64,000 bases of DNA, from contig JADLSH010000393.1 in assembly GCA_016169945.1 (NCBI GenBank), positions 7,271,501-7,335,500 of the forward strand, written 5' to 3'. Below are positions 22,681-33,000 of this stretch, piece after piece. This DNA comes from Trachythela sp. YZ-2020 (lineage: Eukaryota; Cnidaria; Anthozoa; Malacalcyonacea; Clavulariidae). The notes under the pieces are model-generated. The model saw only the letters and a program-made list of their open reading frames with translations. It had not been told where the DNA came from and ran no database searches. The stretch's first letter is position 1; every line of letters begins with the position of its first letter. Position numbers and translations under genes: made by a program.

Positions 22681-23481
22681 AATGGCGGTAAAATTACCTG
22701 TATGGGGGGGGGGGTTACCTACTAGTACTGTATGCCTTAGCACAGTTTTAAGTCTTTTCTGCTTAACGCAACTTACAAATTGTACCAAATTTCATTTCAT
22801 CTCGTTAAATCAAACTCTTGGACATCTGACTTTCCCCATTTTGCTGCCATCCCAGGATCAATCAATGCGTTTTACAATGTTTTAAATTTTTTTAGCGGGC
22901 TACAATGCATTTATTTTTCCCTAGAGAAAAATAACAAAACAGGAAGTAAATGGCGAAGGCCCTTTTCCTATATTTTAATCAAAACTTTTAAATTTAAAGC
23001 GAGAATTTTTTTTGTCATTTGACACTTGCCATATAACTAATCACTTATTTACTGAAACCTCGGGAAAACAGTATGTTTTGTGGCCCCTCGACCGTAACAA
23101 CGGCGGTCTCGGGTCCACAAAACACACTGTTTCCCTCGGCGTCAGTACTGAAATAAGTGTTAAATATAGTCATCTGGCTGTACTGTATATGACCTATTCT
23201 GCAATCTGATAGGCTGAGCTACTCTCTGTATCATATACAGTGAGTAGCGAAAACAACATGGTGGCACATCAAGTTCTACAAGAGTTTTGCAGAATAACTG
23301 TTAATTATTCAGACCTCGGTCAATGTATTCCGCCTTAGTTTCGCTTTGGCAGATAAACATTGACCTCATGCTTACTTGATATCATGCTCAGCCTCATCCA
23401 ATAAATAAATTGTCTGATGTTCTACATATAGCTACTAAAAATAGAAATATCCTTTGAACAATTCTTATGCTAGCATAGCCA

Positions 23482-23536
23482 GCGGGCAGACTCAACCTGA
23501 ATTTATTAGTAATAAATTCAGGTTGAGTCTGCCCGC
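23482..23536. repeat. perfect 27-bp palindrome with 1-nt centre
   Basis: The arms begin gcgggcagactcaacctgaa and are exactly complementary across a single G at 23509. Partial complementarity continues outward (gctagcatag / ctaatactagc). It could form a cruciform or a hairpin transcript. It lies in the right side of the foldback element and is absent from the left arm. Confidence 0.9.
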
Positions 23537-23825
23537 AAGCTAATACTAGCAAAGCAATTTTGTCATTTATGTAAAGCTACATAAAGATATGTGCATCAAA
23601 GGAAATATATATATATTTTCATAATCTTAACGAGTCGAAAACTACCTGCAATGCATAATTTAAAGGTGATGCTAATACACGCAACAATATTCCATGTAGC
23701 ATCGGAAATAGTCGTTGAAAATAGTTATTTCATCGCCTTAACCTGTTCCTTAACTGTCTTTCGTCCATCAGTTCCTACCCAGTACTGGCAGTAGGACACG
23801 TAATTGCAATTCAGAACGCACATAT

Positions 23826-23933
23826 TTCGGAGTAGTGAACCTTCTGACTAGTGAACCTTCGGACTAGTGAACCTTCGGACTAGTGAACCTTCGGACTAGT
23901 GAACCTTCGGACTAGTGAACCTTCGGACTAGTG
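23826..23933. repeat. 16-bp minisatellite in right arm (~6.75 units)
   Basis: Units of ttcggactagtgaacc, the exact inverse of the left-arm unit. The innermost two units carry the same kind of variants (gagtagtgaacc) as the innermost left units, so the arms descend from one inverted structure. Confidence 0.95.
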
Positions 23934-23943
23934 GGAAGTCACC

Positions 23944-23988
23944 CAGGAATTGAACCCACGGGCCTGCGATTCCGGTGCAGCGCTCTAA
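23944..23988 (-). repeat. SINE unit fragment between two insertions
   Basis: Only 45 bp of the tRNA-like head (caggaattgaacccacgg onward to gcgctctaa) remain between the foldback element and the next insertion. It joins 14998 on the left and 26218 on the right when both insertions are removed. Confidence 0.85.
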
Positions 23989-26208
23989 CAGCCTCGTACC
24001 CAGGCGCTTTAACGTGCTAAGCAGTTGTGTGACGCGCGCATGGAAACTGTAGTGCGCAGCCACGACGGACAGGTTTAGCGCCTGCCAGAAAACGTGTCGA
24101 AAAGTGAGATTTTGGTCGAAAAGTGGGATTTCAAACTTTTGTTGAACTTTGAGGAATTTTAGCGCTTTTAGCTTGCTTTTTTGACGAAGCATGGATGAGA
24201 TCGATGAATCTCTTCAAAATATTACTTTTAAAAGGTAAATTTGTATGAATTTTTTTTATTATATATTCGCATATGATTTATACCATAGTTATGTATTACT
24301 GTAAAATTATTAAAAGAGTACAATGTTGTCTCTTCACAGATTCGATATCTTATAGATGCCAAAAGCAGAGCTGAGATAACTAGGTAAGTAGTGTAATATA
24401 TTAGTGATATGTCTTGAAGACCAGTAGATATTAAAATATAGTGAATAGCAAGGGGCAAGTGCACTTTAGCTGCATGAAGAGCATACCTGTGACATATGTC
24501 GAAGCTCTCTGTATAATTTTGTATTGTTTAAATCTAAACAAGTTTATATAATAATATATTGGGCTGATTTGCCATTTCATTTAGTATCGACAGATACTGT
24601 TTTGTCTAATATATGTCATTGATATCACAGACATCATGATTTTACTGTTTTTGTTCCTGCATCGCATACCAAAGGTATGAAATCCAATCATCAGAGCATA
24701 AATCACCGCTTTCCCACAAAAGTTATCAATAATGGTTGGGGTCATTAACTAGTGCATAATTTTGACATATTTTCATATTTCCAGATAATCCAACAAGAAG
24801 GATGAAATTGTGTGAAGAAACTCAACGTGTTGTGTTTGCTTAAAATGACTCATTTGTCAAACAGTCTGATTTAAAATGAATTTACTCGATCAAACTGATG
24901 CAGGCAAAAATCTGTTAACACTATGTGTTACAGTCAGTTTTCCTGAATGTATCAAGAATGAAGCTTAATAATTATTAAGCTATTTGTCCTATCTGACAGA
25001 AGAATTAAATAATGAATACACACACAAAAATGTATTGTTTATTGATTTTAAAATTAAAAATATATAAATGTGCATCTTTTACATACCTTGTTTCTATTTT
25101 ATCGCCAAGATAATTTGACAGAAAAATGTTACTGCTAAGTATGACCAATGGTCAACACTTTGTGGATGCAAATTTCACCATGCATACTTGTTCTGGTTTC
25201 CCCAATTCAGCTTCATGTGAGCGGCAAACACTGGGGGGTGAAGGAGATGGTTGCAATGCCCTTTGAGTGTTTTGTATGTGCAAGATACTGCTAAACTAAG
25301 TAACTAATAGAGTTGTAACAAGGTTTTTCAACCATGATAACTTGATATATATCCTCATCATCATCATTCATCAAGTATATTTGCAATGAATTTAAGCCAA
25401 ATGAAACTGAAAAACAGAACATTACTGTCCAGTATGAAATCTTGTATTTTTATGAGCCGGACAGTCATGCGGAAATTTTTCGTGTGCGCCAAGATACCCA
25501 AATTATTCTACAATGTTTAAGCCAGTTTCAATGATTAACATCCCATCTAAGATTTTTGTGAGCCAATTGTTGCGCCGGCCAACACACTGGGGCTTTCTCG
25601 ATATATGAGCAACTAACCCTAATCTTAACCCCTAACCTAACCCTGATAATCCTTAATGCCTATTCTGGTTGCTCATATATTGAGAAAGAGCCGACACACT
25701 TGGGCACTGAACATGTGAAGGTTTCAGCTCTTTCTTTCCATACTTAGATTACTGCAATAGAAGCTAACTAGAAGGGTAAAAATATGCAAGTAAACCATAT
25801 TTGCACCTACAATATTTTACAAAATGTCTGTACTGCTTAATAAAAAGCTTTCTGGCTTTTCATGCTATAAAATATTATACAAATATAAACTTTTATAGTT
25901 GTACACGTAGAGTACATTGTATACAAATATACCTCATTATCCCCTTGATAGGTTATAAAGTATTATCGATCTATCTAATTTAATAATAATATGCAGATGA
26001 ATACGGCATTAAAATTTAATATATAAACGTGTGGCTAGCCACTGAGATTTTTCAGTGATTTGCGAAAATCCTTCAATATTAAAATCAGTGACACACTGAT
26101 ACAATACAGTGTCTTTATTTTACTCCTTTCCAGCTGTAGATTGTAGTAAATACTCCACACATTGCCTTGATATATCATGGTAGTGAAAAATGCCTGGGTA
26201 CGAGGCTG
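23989..26208. mobile_element. non-autonomous DNA transposon, 17-bp perfect ends, 9-bp target duplication
   Basis: The ends are CAGCCTCGTACCCAGGC and its exact inverse GCCTGGGTACGAGGCTG. They are flanked by gcgctctaa at 23980-23988 and 26209-26217, a 9-bp duplication of SINE sequence. The 2.2-kb interior is AT-rich with no supported gene and includes a degenerate TTAGGG-like tract (25615-25650). C-A-G termini with 8-9-bp duplications fit hAT or Mutator-like elements; I cannot choose. A second, truncated end of the same family lies at 27904-27944. Confidence 0.8.
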
Positions 26209-26870
26209 GCGCTCTAACCAACTGAGCTACAGAGGCCAGTTGCTGAGCTGTAACCGTAAGTTATGTATATATAGGTTATCGGGTGTGCGGGTTGTGATAA
26301 GGTAAACTTCAAAGATTTTTTTTTGCACTTCACTTGGTTGAAATAGAATACTGGGTTTGGTGGATAATCCAAGTGAGTAGATATATACACAATTTAAGAC
26401 CTAACCAGGAACGGTTGCGAAAAATGCAACACTAGGTCCTCTGGCAGGAATTGAACCCACGGGCCTGCGATTCCGGTGCAGCGCTCTAACCAACTGAGCT
26501 ACAGAGGCCAGTTGCTGAGCTGTAACCGTAAGTTCTGTATATATAGGTTATCGGGTGTGCGGGTTGTGATAAGGTAAACTTCAAAGTTTTTTTTGCACTT
26601 CATTTGGTTGAAATAGTATACTGGGTTTGGTGGATAATCCAAGCGCTGCACCGGAGTCGCAGGGCAGTGGGTTAAATTCCTGCCAGAGGACCTAGTGTTG
26701 CATTTTTCTCAACCGTTCCTGGTTAGGTCTTAAATTGTGTATATATCTACTCGCTTGGATTATCCACCAAACCCAGTATACTGTTTCAACCAAATGAAGT
26801 GCAAAAAAAACTTTGAAGTTTACCTTATCTAGTATTCTATTTCAACCAAGTGAAGTGCAAAAAAAATATT
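26209..26870. repeat. SINE tandem units with inverted terminal copy
   Basis: Two minus-oriented units (tRNA-like heads near 26214 and 26436-26507, period 272 bp) are followed at about 26643-26760 by a plus-oriented head and tail. The inverted copies share a stem of ~50 bp (tactgggtttggtggataat and its inverse cttggattatccaccaaac), so the segment could fold into a large hairpin with the plus-strand head in the loop. The heads keep box A and box B. Confidence 0.75.
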
Positions 26871-26994
26871 TAAAATAAATTTAAGGTTAAACTATTTATT
26901 CTATAAAAAATTTTTAGGCTAGTTTAATGGACAATTTTTAAATTGAACATGCAAATACTTAAATAAATATATATTAAAATTTAATATTATGTAT

Positions 26995-27150
26995 GCAGGT
27001 AGGTATGTATGTCATGTATGTCATGTATGTCATGTATGTCATGTATGTCATGTATGTCATGTATGTCATGTATGTCATGTATGTCATGTATGTCATGTAT
27101 GTCATGTAATGTATGTCATGTATGTCATGCATGCATGCATGCATGTATTT
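26995..27150. repeat. 9-bp microsatellite (tatgtcatg)n
   Basis: About 14 units of tatgtcatg with one interruption, then gcatgcatgcatgcatg. Long open frames of repeated MTYMTYMTY or HVCHVC type arise from it and are not genes. The matching array in copy II is at 39760-39905. Confidence 0.95.
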
Positions 27151-27479
27151 AAAAATGTATAATGTTAATCGAGCGTGCCTCTTATCAAATATGCGAAAAA
27201 AAGCCCAAAAGCATATGAAACATGAAACAACAAAATAGTCCGATTCCAATTGGATAACGTACCAGGGATGAGTTGGATGCAAAATAAATTGGATAAACGT
27301 GTATAAAAGAAATGAGTGGGTGATTCTTAATATGCATAGCTTTTCTAAGGTAAATAATTATGAAATAAAAGAAACTATACTATAATCTGAATGTAAACTT
27401 TTAATTGAGCTCTTATTTTTGCAAAATGAGTTTAAACTAAAATGAAAGATATTGTAATGTATAAAAAGAAATTATCGAT

Positions 27480-27815
27480 TAATTATTATTTAGTCTTTTG
27501 ACCCCATTTAAGTACCGGCAGTCGTTATGAAACAAATCGTAGTAGAACCATTTAGACTCTTTAGATTCTTTGTATTGTGCATGAAATCCAATTGTCTAGC
27601 TCTTTTTTCGGCAGACCTATGGTTTGACCAGTGTTGAGATGTTAGAATCCACTTGCTAATGTATCTTGGTGAGCCTCTGTTTCCAATTATATAGAGGAAA
27701 AGTTTAAATGTATCTTTATCACTTATTGCCTTTTTCCAGAATATTTGTCTAATATCTTGTAGCCAGTGTTTTAGAGGGTAGAATATATCTCCATCAAATA
27801 AGGTAAAAAGTTATT
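27480..27815 (-). pseudogene. C-terminal coding fragment of an unknown repeat protein, copy 1
   Basis: The minus strand reads DGDIFYPLKHWLQDIRQIFW, then KDTFKLFLYIIGNRGSPRYI, SKWILTSQHWSNHRSAEKRA and RQLDFMH. After a shift it reads KWFYYDLFHNDCRYLNG and ends at a stop. The same sequence occurs in 40240-40575 and 56916-57150. I do not recognise the protein; it is basic and tryptophan/tyrosine-rich and looks like the tail of a transposon-encoded ORF. Confidence 0.5.
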
Positions 27816-27903
27816 CTCGTTGTATTATTATTTTAGATTTGGTTTTGTTATTGAAGTGATTTCGTGTGGTATATAAACATGCAACGATTTCAGTATATAA
27901 ACA

Positions 27904-27944
27904 TGCAACCGCTTAGCACGTTAAAGTGCCTGGGTACGAGGCTG
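27904..27944. mobile_element. orphan end of the CAGCCTCGTACCCAGGC family
   Basis: The inverse of this segment starts CAGCCTCGTACCCAGGC and continues actttaacgtgctaagc, matching the first ~35 bases of the element at 23989. It abuts gcgctctaa of the SINE on its outer side. The opposite end is missing, so it is a truncated copy or the edge of the segmental duplication. Confidence 0.65.
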
Positions 27945-28247
27945 GCGCTCTAACCAACTGAGCTACAGAGGCCAGTTGCTGAGCTGTAACCGTAAGTTAT
28001 GTATATATAGGTTATCAGGTGTGCGGGTTGTGATAAGGTGAACTTCAAAGATTTTTTTTTGCACTTCACTTGGTTGAAATAGAATACTGGGTTTGGTGGA
28101 TAATCCAAGTGAGTAGATATATACACAATTTAAGACCGAACCAGGAACGGTTGCGAAAAATGCAACACTAGGTCCTCTGGCAGGGATTGAACCCACGGGC
28201 CTGCGATTCCGGTGCAACGCTCTAACCAACTGAGCTACAGAGGCCAG
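27927..28247. repeat. segmental duplication, copy II left part (SINE units)
   Basis: Corresponds to copy I from 26191 and includes one full minus-oriented SINE unit and a second head (about 28170-28245). It ends at ...aggccag, where the EnSpm-like element is inserted. Sequence continuity resumes at 39362 (agttgctgag). Confidence 0.85.
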
Positions 28248-28440
28248 CCCTTACGAAAATGTTCTATAGAATCCAATAGAATATGCTATAGAATATTCTT
28301 CATGCTATAGAATATTCTATAGAACACAACATCCTATAGAATATTCTATAGAATATTCTTATTAAATATTCACTAACATATTCTATAGAATATTTTAAAA
28401 GAATATTCTATAGAATATTCTGCAGAATGTCTGATGGAAT
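28248..28440. repeat. left terminal region with TTCTATAGAA palindromes
   Basis: After the 13-bp terminal match, about eight to nine copies of TTCTATAGAA or near variants are spaced 15-35 bp apart. Plant CACTA elements have comparable subterminal arrays bound by an accessory protein. Open frames through this region are artefacts. Confidence 0.8.
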
Positions 28441-30024
28441 ATGAACATTTACTAAAGAACACTTTGATATATAGATTTTTAAAGCTTTCTAAACAACATC
28501 GAAAGTTGACAGGATGGGTTTGGTCGGCACCTGTCCTTGTTGCATACTTGTATATACCGTGAAAAAGGGATGGACTAAAGGTCACTAAATTGTGCCCGCC
28601 AATGGCCCCATTACCTTGGCCTATTCATGTCTGTTTCAAAAGCACTTTTGAGTATATTTATATAAACATAGGTTTAGGGCACTTAATTCACTATCTTAAT
28701 CGAATTAATTCATCCACATTCTTGCACACTTTTCCATTGACACAATTGTGAATTGATATGTGAGATAATGGAAGTTGCAATCGGAGTTTTCCAGAATTGT
28801 TTTACACTGAGGTCAGTCGTATATGATCACCTATATAGTGCCGCATAAGGAATGTCCTTTCGAAAATATATATATGGTAACCAAAAATATAAAACGCCCA
28901 TTGCTTGTCAAAAACATTTAATGAGTTATACTGAACTATATACAAAGATTATATATTTTACAACAAGGAAGAATGTTTTCAAAAACATTAACTTTACATT
29001 TGATAAGATGCGTTATGCAGAATTATAGTAACTTATATATACTTACACTTGTATTTACAGTTAGAGTAAGTTGTTGCTTGGTAAACTAAGCAAAGTAAAT
29101 TAACCCATGCATTTATTAGCAAGATGTGTTTGTTTATGTGGTTACTTTCTCATCTATATACAGTATATTACAATAGCATGTTACAATATTTACATAAATC
29201 CAAATTAAGAATTTAATTAATAACTGATGAATCTATTTTATCTATACTGACTACGAACAGGGTACGTACAAAACTTGATTGTCCTTGTATTTTAAGAAAA
29301 GAAAGTGACTGGAAGTCCTTTAATTTTCATGATATTGCAATAACTATATGGTACATTTCAATTTTAGAAATGTATTGGTTACTATCTATTCAACTCCAAA
29401 GCTTACTATCTATTCAACTCGTGCTTGGCTAGACCTTGAATTCCACTCTCTATGATGTTGTGCGATTGTACGAATCATATGCATAGTCATCATAAATACA
29501 GATTTAGAATAATAATGTTAAATGTCAAAGGTTACACCAACATATTTTGTTCTTACAGAGATATATTTAAAAAAATTTTTAAATTATTGTAAGAAAATTT
29601 AGAGGATAGTGAGCTGTTATTCACTAAACTAAGCAAAGAAACACAATCATGCTAAAAAAACTTAAAGTGCAACAAATATAACTAGGACAATTTCTCCAAA
29701 CTTCCAGTCAATCAAACAATGCTCATGCCATAAACATATATTTCGAAAGGCATATCAATTTCCTATACTTTTCAGTTCTTTTAAAGATTAAACTTGCTAT
29801 AAATCCAATATCTTAATGACATTATTTTCTAGAATGCAAACATGTTTCTTGCTGTTGAAATATAATTGTAGTTCACATGTATATTATATATTGGATTGAA
29901 TTTTTTTTAATTATTTGCATGACTTTTGCTATGCAGCAACTTTTAATAGCATATGAGAATAGTTTCTTTGCTCACTTTCGTACCTACTGTACAGTATATT
30001 AATATACAAGAACTATTTAATTAT
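28441..30024. other. non-coding interval, 3' of the transposase gene
   Basis: AT-rich. No supported gene. A polyadenylation signal for the transposase could be any of several AATAAA-like strings; none stands out. Confidence 0.4.
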
Positions 30025-33000
30025 CTAGTCACCATAAATGCGATGTGGTAATGGACAAAAGTATCTTTTTTGCTCTACTGTTAGACTAATACATTTACGT
30101 TCTAGCTGTGAAGGATAAAGTGCAATTACATCATTTGTCCCTTGAACTTCTACAATAAATTTACTAGAGATATTAAAATCAACATCCTTAAATAACATTC
30201 TCTGACTAGCTTCCATAGGTTTTACAATAACTACACGATACAGAGAGCACTGGCAATACTGAGACATATCTAAAGAACAACTGCAAGATGGCTTAACATT
30301 CAAGAGACCTAAAATTACTCCATAAGTAAAGACTGGATGTTTGAAAGATACGTTGTGATTTGTATGCCGTTTGGATCTGGTGTAGTTTACACTAGAATAC
30401 AATTGGTGATTGTGAACAAACCTATCATGAAGGTTTCCAACCTCATTATGCACAGTCATACCCAAAAGACCTTCCAGAGCAACTAACCAGCGAGCATCTA
30501 ACGTAACCACTTTCGCAGAACCTAAGGGGGATAACCCATCACAACCATTGCTATGTTTATATCTGACATCACCAGTCAGCCTGACAAGTACATCCTTCAC
30601 AGAAGAATCGCGATCTGCACAACTCCTTGCCATTGAAGCAACCTTATTTTGAAGTAAAAACTTATCTGCTATTTGCTGCGGTACCGACTGTGTTCCATGA
30701 AACATATTAACAAGCACATGATTGTGCGACTCGAAAGTAAAGTTAGAAGTAGCCCAAAGTGGACCACAGTCCTTAACACAATGTGCCAAGTGTGTCAAAC
30801 AATGGACATTAAATTTACAATTGGAGAGTCCATATAACTCCTCCAACTTAATAACAAACTTTGTTAAGCAGAATTCAGAAAGAGCTATTGAATCATCAGA
30901 GATTGAGTCACCCAAAAGTGTGTATATCCCATACACAAAAAGAAAGAAATGATTCAAGTACCGGGAAGGAAGAATTCCTTGAAGAATAACAAGGCTATAG
31001 AAGATAAAAGCTCTCCATTCAGATGCTTTCCAATAGCATAGAAGAGAAAGACTACGGGGGCTTCTGTGTATCTCACTAGGAGGACAAATTAGCTCAAGAC
31101 GTTCATCAACCAAGCTTACTTTTCGCCCTATGTAGAAGTTTTCTTGATTGTGCTTACTGTTAACCCATAGGTCAACCATTTGCCTTACAACTCCTAGGCA
31201 AACAGAATGCATGTAGTCTGTAACCGTGCCTCTAACAGTATCAAAAGAAGGTAGTAGGTCAGCAAATGACATGCCTTTCACTCCTTTAATAGGATTAGTA
31301 GGTGTAGCTTCAAGTGCATAGACTGCCTGGTTTGTAGCAGTCCGCATAACAACTGGTGTTCTGTGGGGATAGTATCGTACAGGTGGGCCACCATTATGAT
31401 TTGCCACAGGAACTCCCTCAAACTCACACCAATCACACCCATGCTCACCATTGAATTGCTTCACATTACGTACCTTAGCTCGTGCAGGGGAATCAGCAGA
31501 TAATAGCAAAGCAAATACTTTCCTTGGTCGAATCTCATTGCCAAAGATAAAACCATGTGATTCTAACTTTCTACATTCCTCAACAAATGGCTGCAAGAAG
31601 GTATTCATGACAGGTTGCCCACCAAACCATAGACCAAGCAATAGCACATTCTTGCCCCGTAAATGTGGAGGGAGTTCATTTACAACAGCTTGTAATGGCC
31701 ATATTGAAAAGTTGGAAGAGTGAAAGACAGGTATACCATCTGTATTCCATGTCAACGAAACATCGTTAGAATTAAGCCCATGCTTAACTATAAGTTCTTT
31801 ATACAAAGCTGACGTGGTCACATCATTTACAGTTTTTGCGTTACGGCTAATATTTAAATTTCTATTTGTTAAGTAAGGGAATAGTTTTCTATTGGATAAA
31901 AGAGTTACAATTTGTTGTTGAAGAGGAATATATATAAAATAATGTCCATTCTTTATACTATCACCTTCATTAAATGGAGCTTTACACAAGTTGCAGGTCT
32001 CATCAGCTGTATTCCTACCCAAGTAGGACATACATGTGGAACAGTAGAAATGTTTCTAAAATTGTAAAAAATATTTATTTAATCGAATAATTTGTTAACT
32101 TTTATATATATAGTTTAATGGCAATAATTTAAAATAGCAGCCATTTTCACTGTAGATTCATTTCAATAACATTCCTTTGTTAGTAAAACACAGAATGCCG
32201 CATACAGTAAACGTTTTGAATTTTAATTATGGCATAACAATAAGTGAATCCCTCTTGACACTTTAAACACATACCTGTGTCTCATCTAATTTGAACAACT
32301 GGTAAAATTTGTGTTTGGTTGCAGGAACAGTATTTGGGAAAAATGCATTTAGCAGTAATAGCAGATCCCCTAGGGCAACGTCAGTTAGCTTGTGCCGCAA
32401 CACAAAACTAAGAATTAGCAGCAGGCTTTCAGTTTTTGTCACATTTGCACCAGGATAAATTCCTCACCAAAGTTCTTTTTCCTCACCAAAGTTCTAAATG
32501 AACAAAAGATATATATACCAAGTCAGTAAGAGTTCTAATGCTGGATCATGCATGTGCTGAACATCTAATGTATCTTTACCTAGGGCCAGTTGGTCTAAGA
32601 TGGGTTGGCACTAACCCTGGGTAAAAAATTAATTGTACAACTTTTTGTTTACATAAACGTTGCGATAAATTCTGCCCTAGATACAGTCAGTATTAAATCA
32701 AAAGTTGCTTCTTAATGGCTGAAATATCCAATTCAGATCACAATATTAATTAGAGTTTTCAAAATATATTAACCTATTTCTCAAGATTTGATGCAGTGGT
32801 ATATGGTGAACATTGCTACTGGTTGGTACTGTAAGTATGTCTTTGTAAATAATTACCTGTTCATTGTTACAATTTACTCCTTCGCCCATGTTATCTGGGG
32901 TAGCTTCATCGACATCACAATCACTTCCATCACTTCCATCATTCACTCCAATCAAACCATCATGAGTCTAATATTAGACAAAATGTATGGTACATGAGAT

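Larger units (their letters stand above)
19957..22723. mobile_element. 2.77-kb element with ~260-bp promoter-bearing inverted repeats, nested in the foldback element
   Basis: Arms 19957-20225 and about 22471-22723 are inverted copies. The outer ends read AGTAGGTA followed by a C-run, and both are bordered by AGTACT (19951-19956 and 22724-22729), a palindrome that could be a 6-bp target duplication or an extension of the repeat. AG...CT ends, long inverted repeats and 6-bp duplications recall Polinton/Maverick-type elements, but none of their hallmark genes (polymerase B, integrase, capsid) is present, so this would be a small derivative at most. Inside are a plus-strand GRF zinc-finger gene and a minus-strand zinc-finger gene, each downstream of an arm-borne promoter. 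Confidence 0.7.
14999..23943. mobile_element. foldback-type DNA transposon, 8.9 kb, 9-bp target duplication
   Basis: The element is flanked by the 9-bp duplication caggaattg (14990-14998 and 23944-23952) and splits a SINE unit that is continuous once the element and one duplication are removed. The ends are GGTTACGG... and ...AAGTCACC (inverse GGTGACTT...). Inverted arms begin with ~250 bp on the left (about 14999-15246) against ~205 bp on the right: a 16-bp minisatellite, then a shared unique segment ending gttaaggaacaggttaaggc. A second inverted match links 16060-16190 with about 23315-23485. Long arms with internal tandem repeats and a 9-bp duplication are typical of foldback/MULE-type elements, though the superfamily is inferred. 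It encodes no transposase of its own and carries a nested 2.8-kb element. Confidence 0.8.
26191..27864. repeat. segmental duplication, copy I (1.67 kb)
   Basis: The block from tgcctgggtacgaggctg through the SINE array, a CATGTATGT-type microsatellite and a coding fragment to ttgaagtgatttcg is repeated almost base for base at 27927-28247 plus 39362-40624. The second copy is split by the EnSpm-like element. Differences are few: a ~35-bp deletion near 39405, microsatellite length, scattered substitutions. Confidence 0.85.

Noticed and set aside
19957..22723. A full Polinton/Maverick or adintovirus
   Set aside because: Only the end structure is suggestive; at 2.8 kb it has no polymerase, integrase, ATPase or capsid gene.
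26974..27282. 102-codon frame rich in MTYMTY, and the similar HVCHVC frame at 39749-39985
   Set aside because: Translation of the (tatgtcatg)n array; no independent coding evidence.
30722..31723. Plus-strand frames at 30722-30952 and 31451-31723
   Set aside because: Antisense shadows of the long transposase exon.
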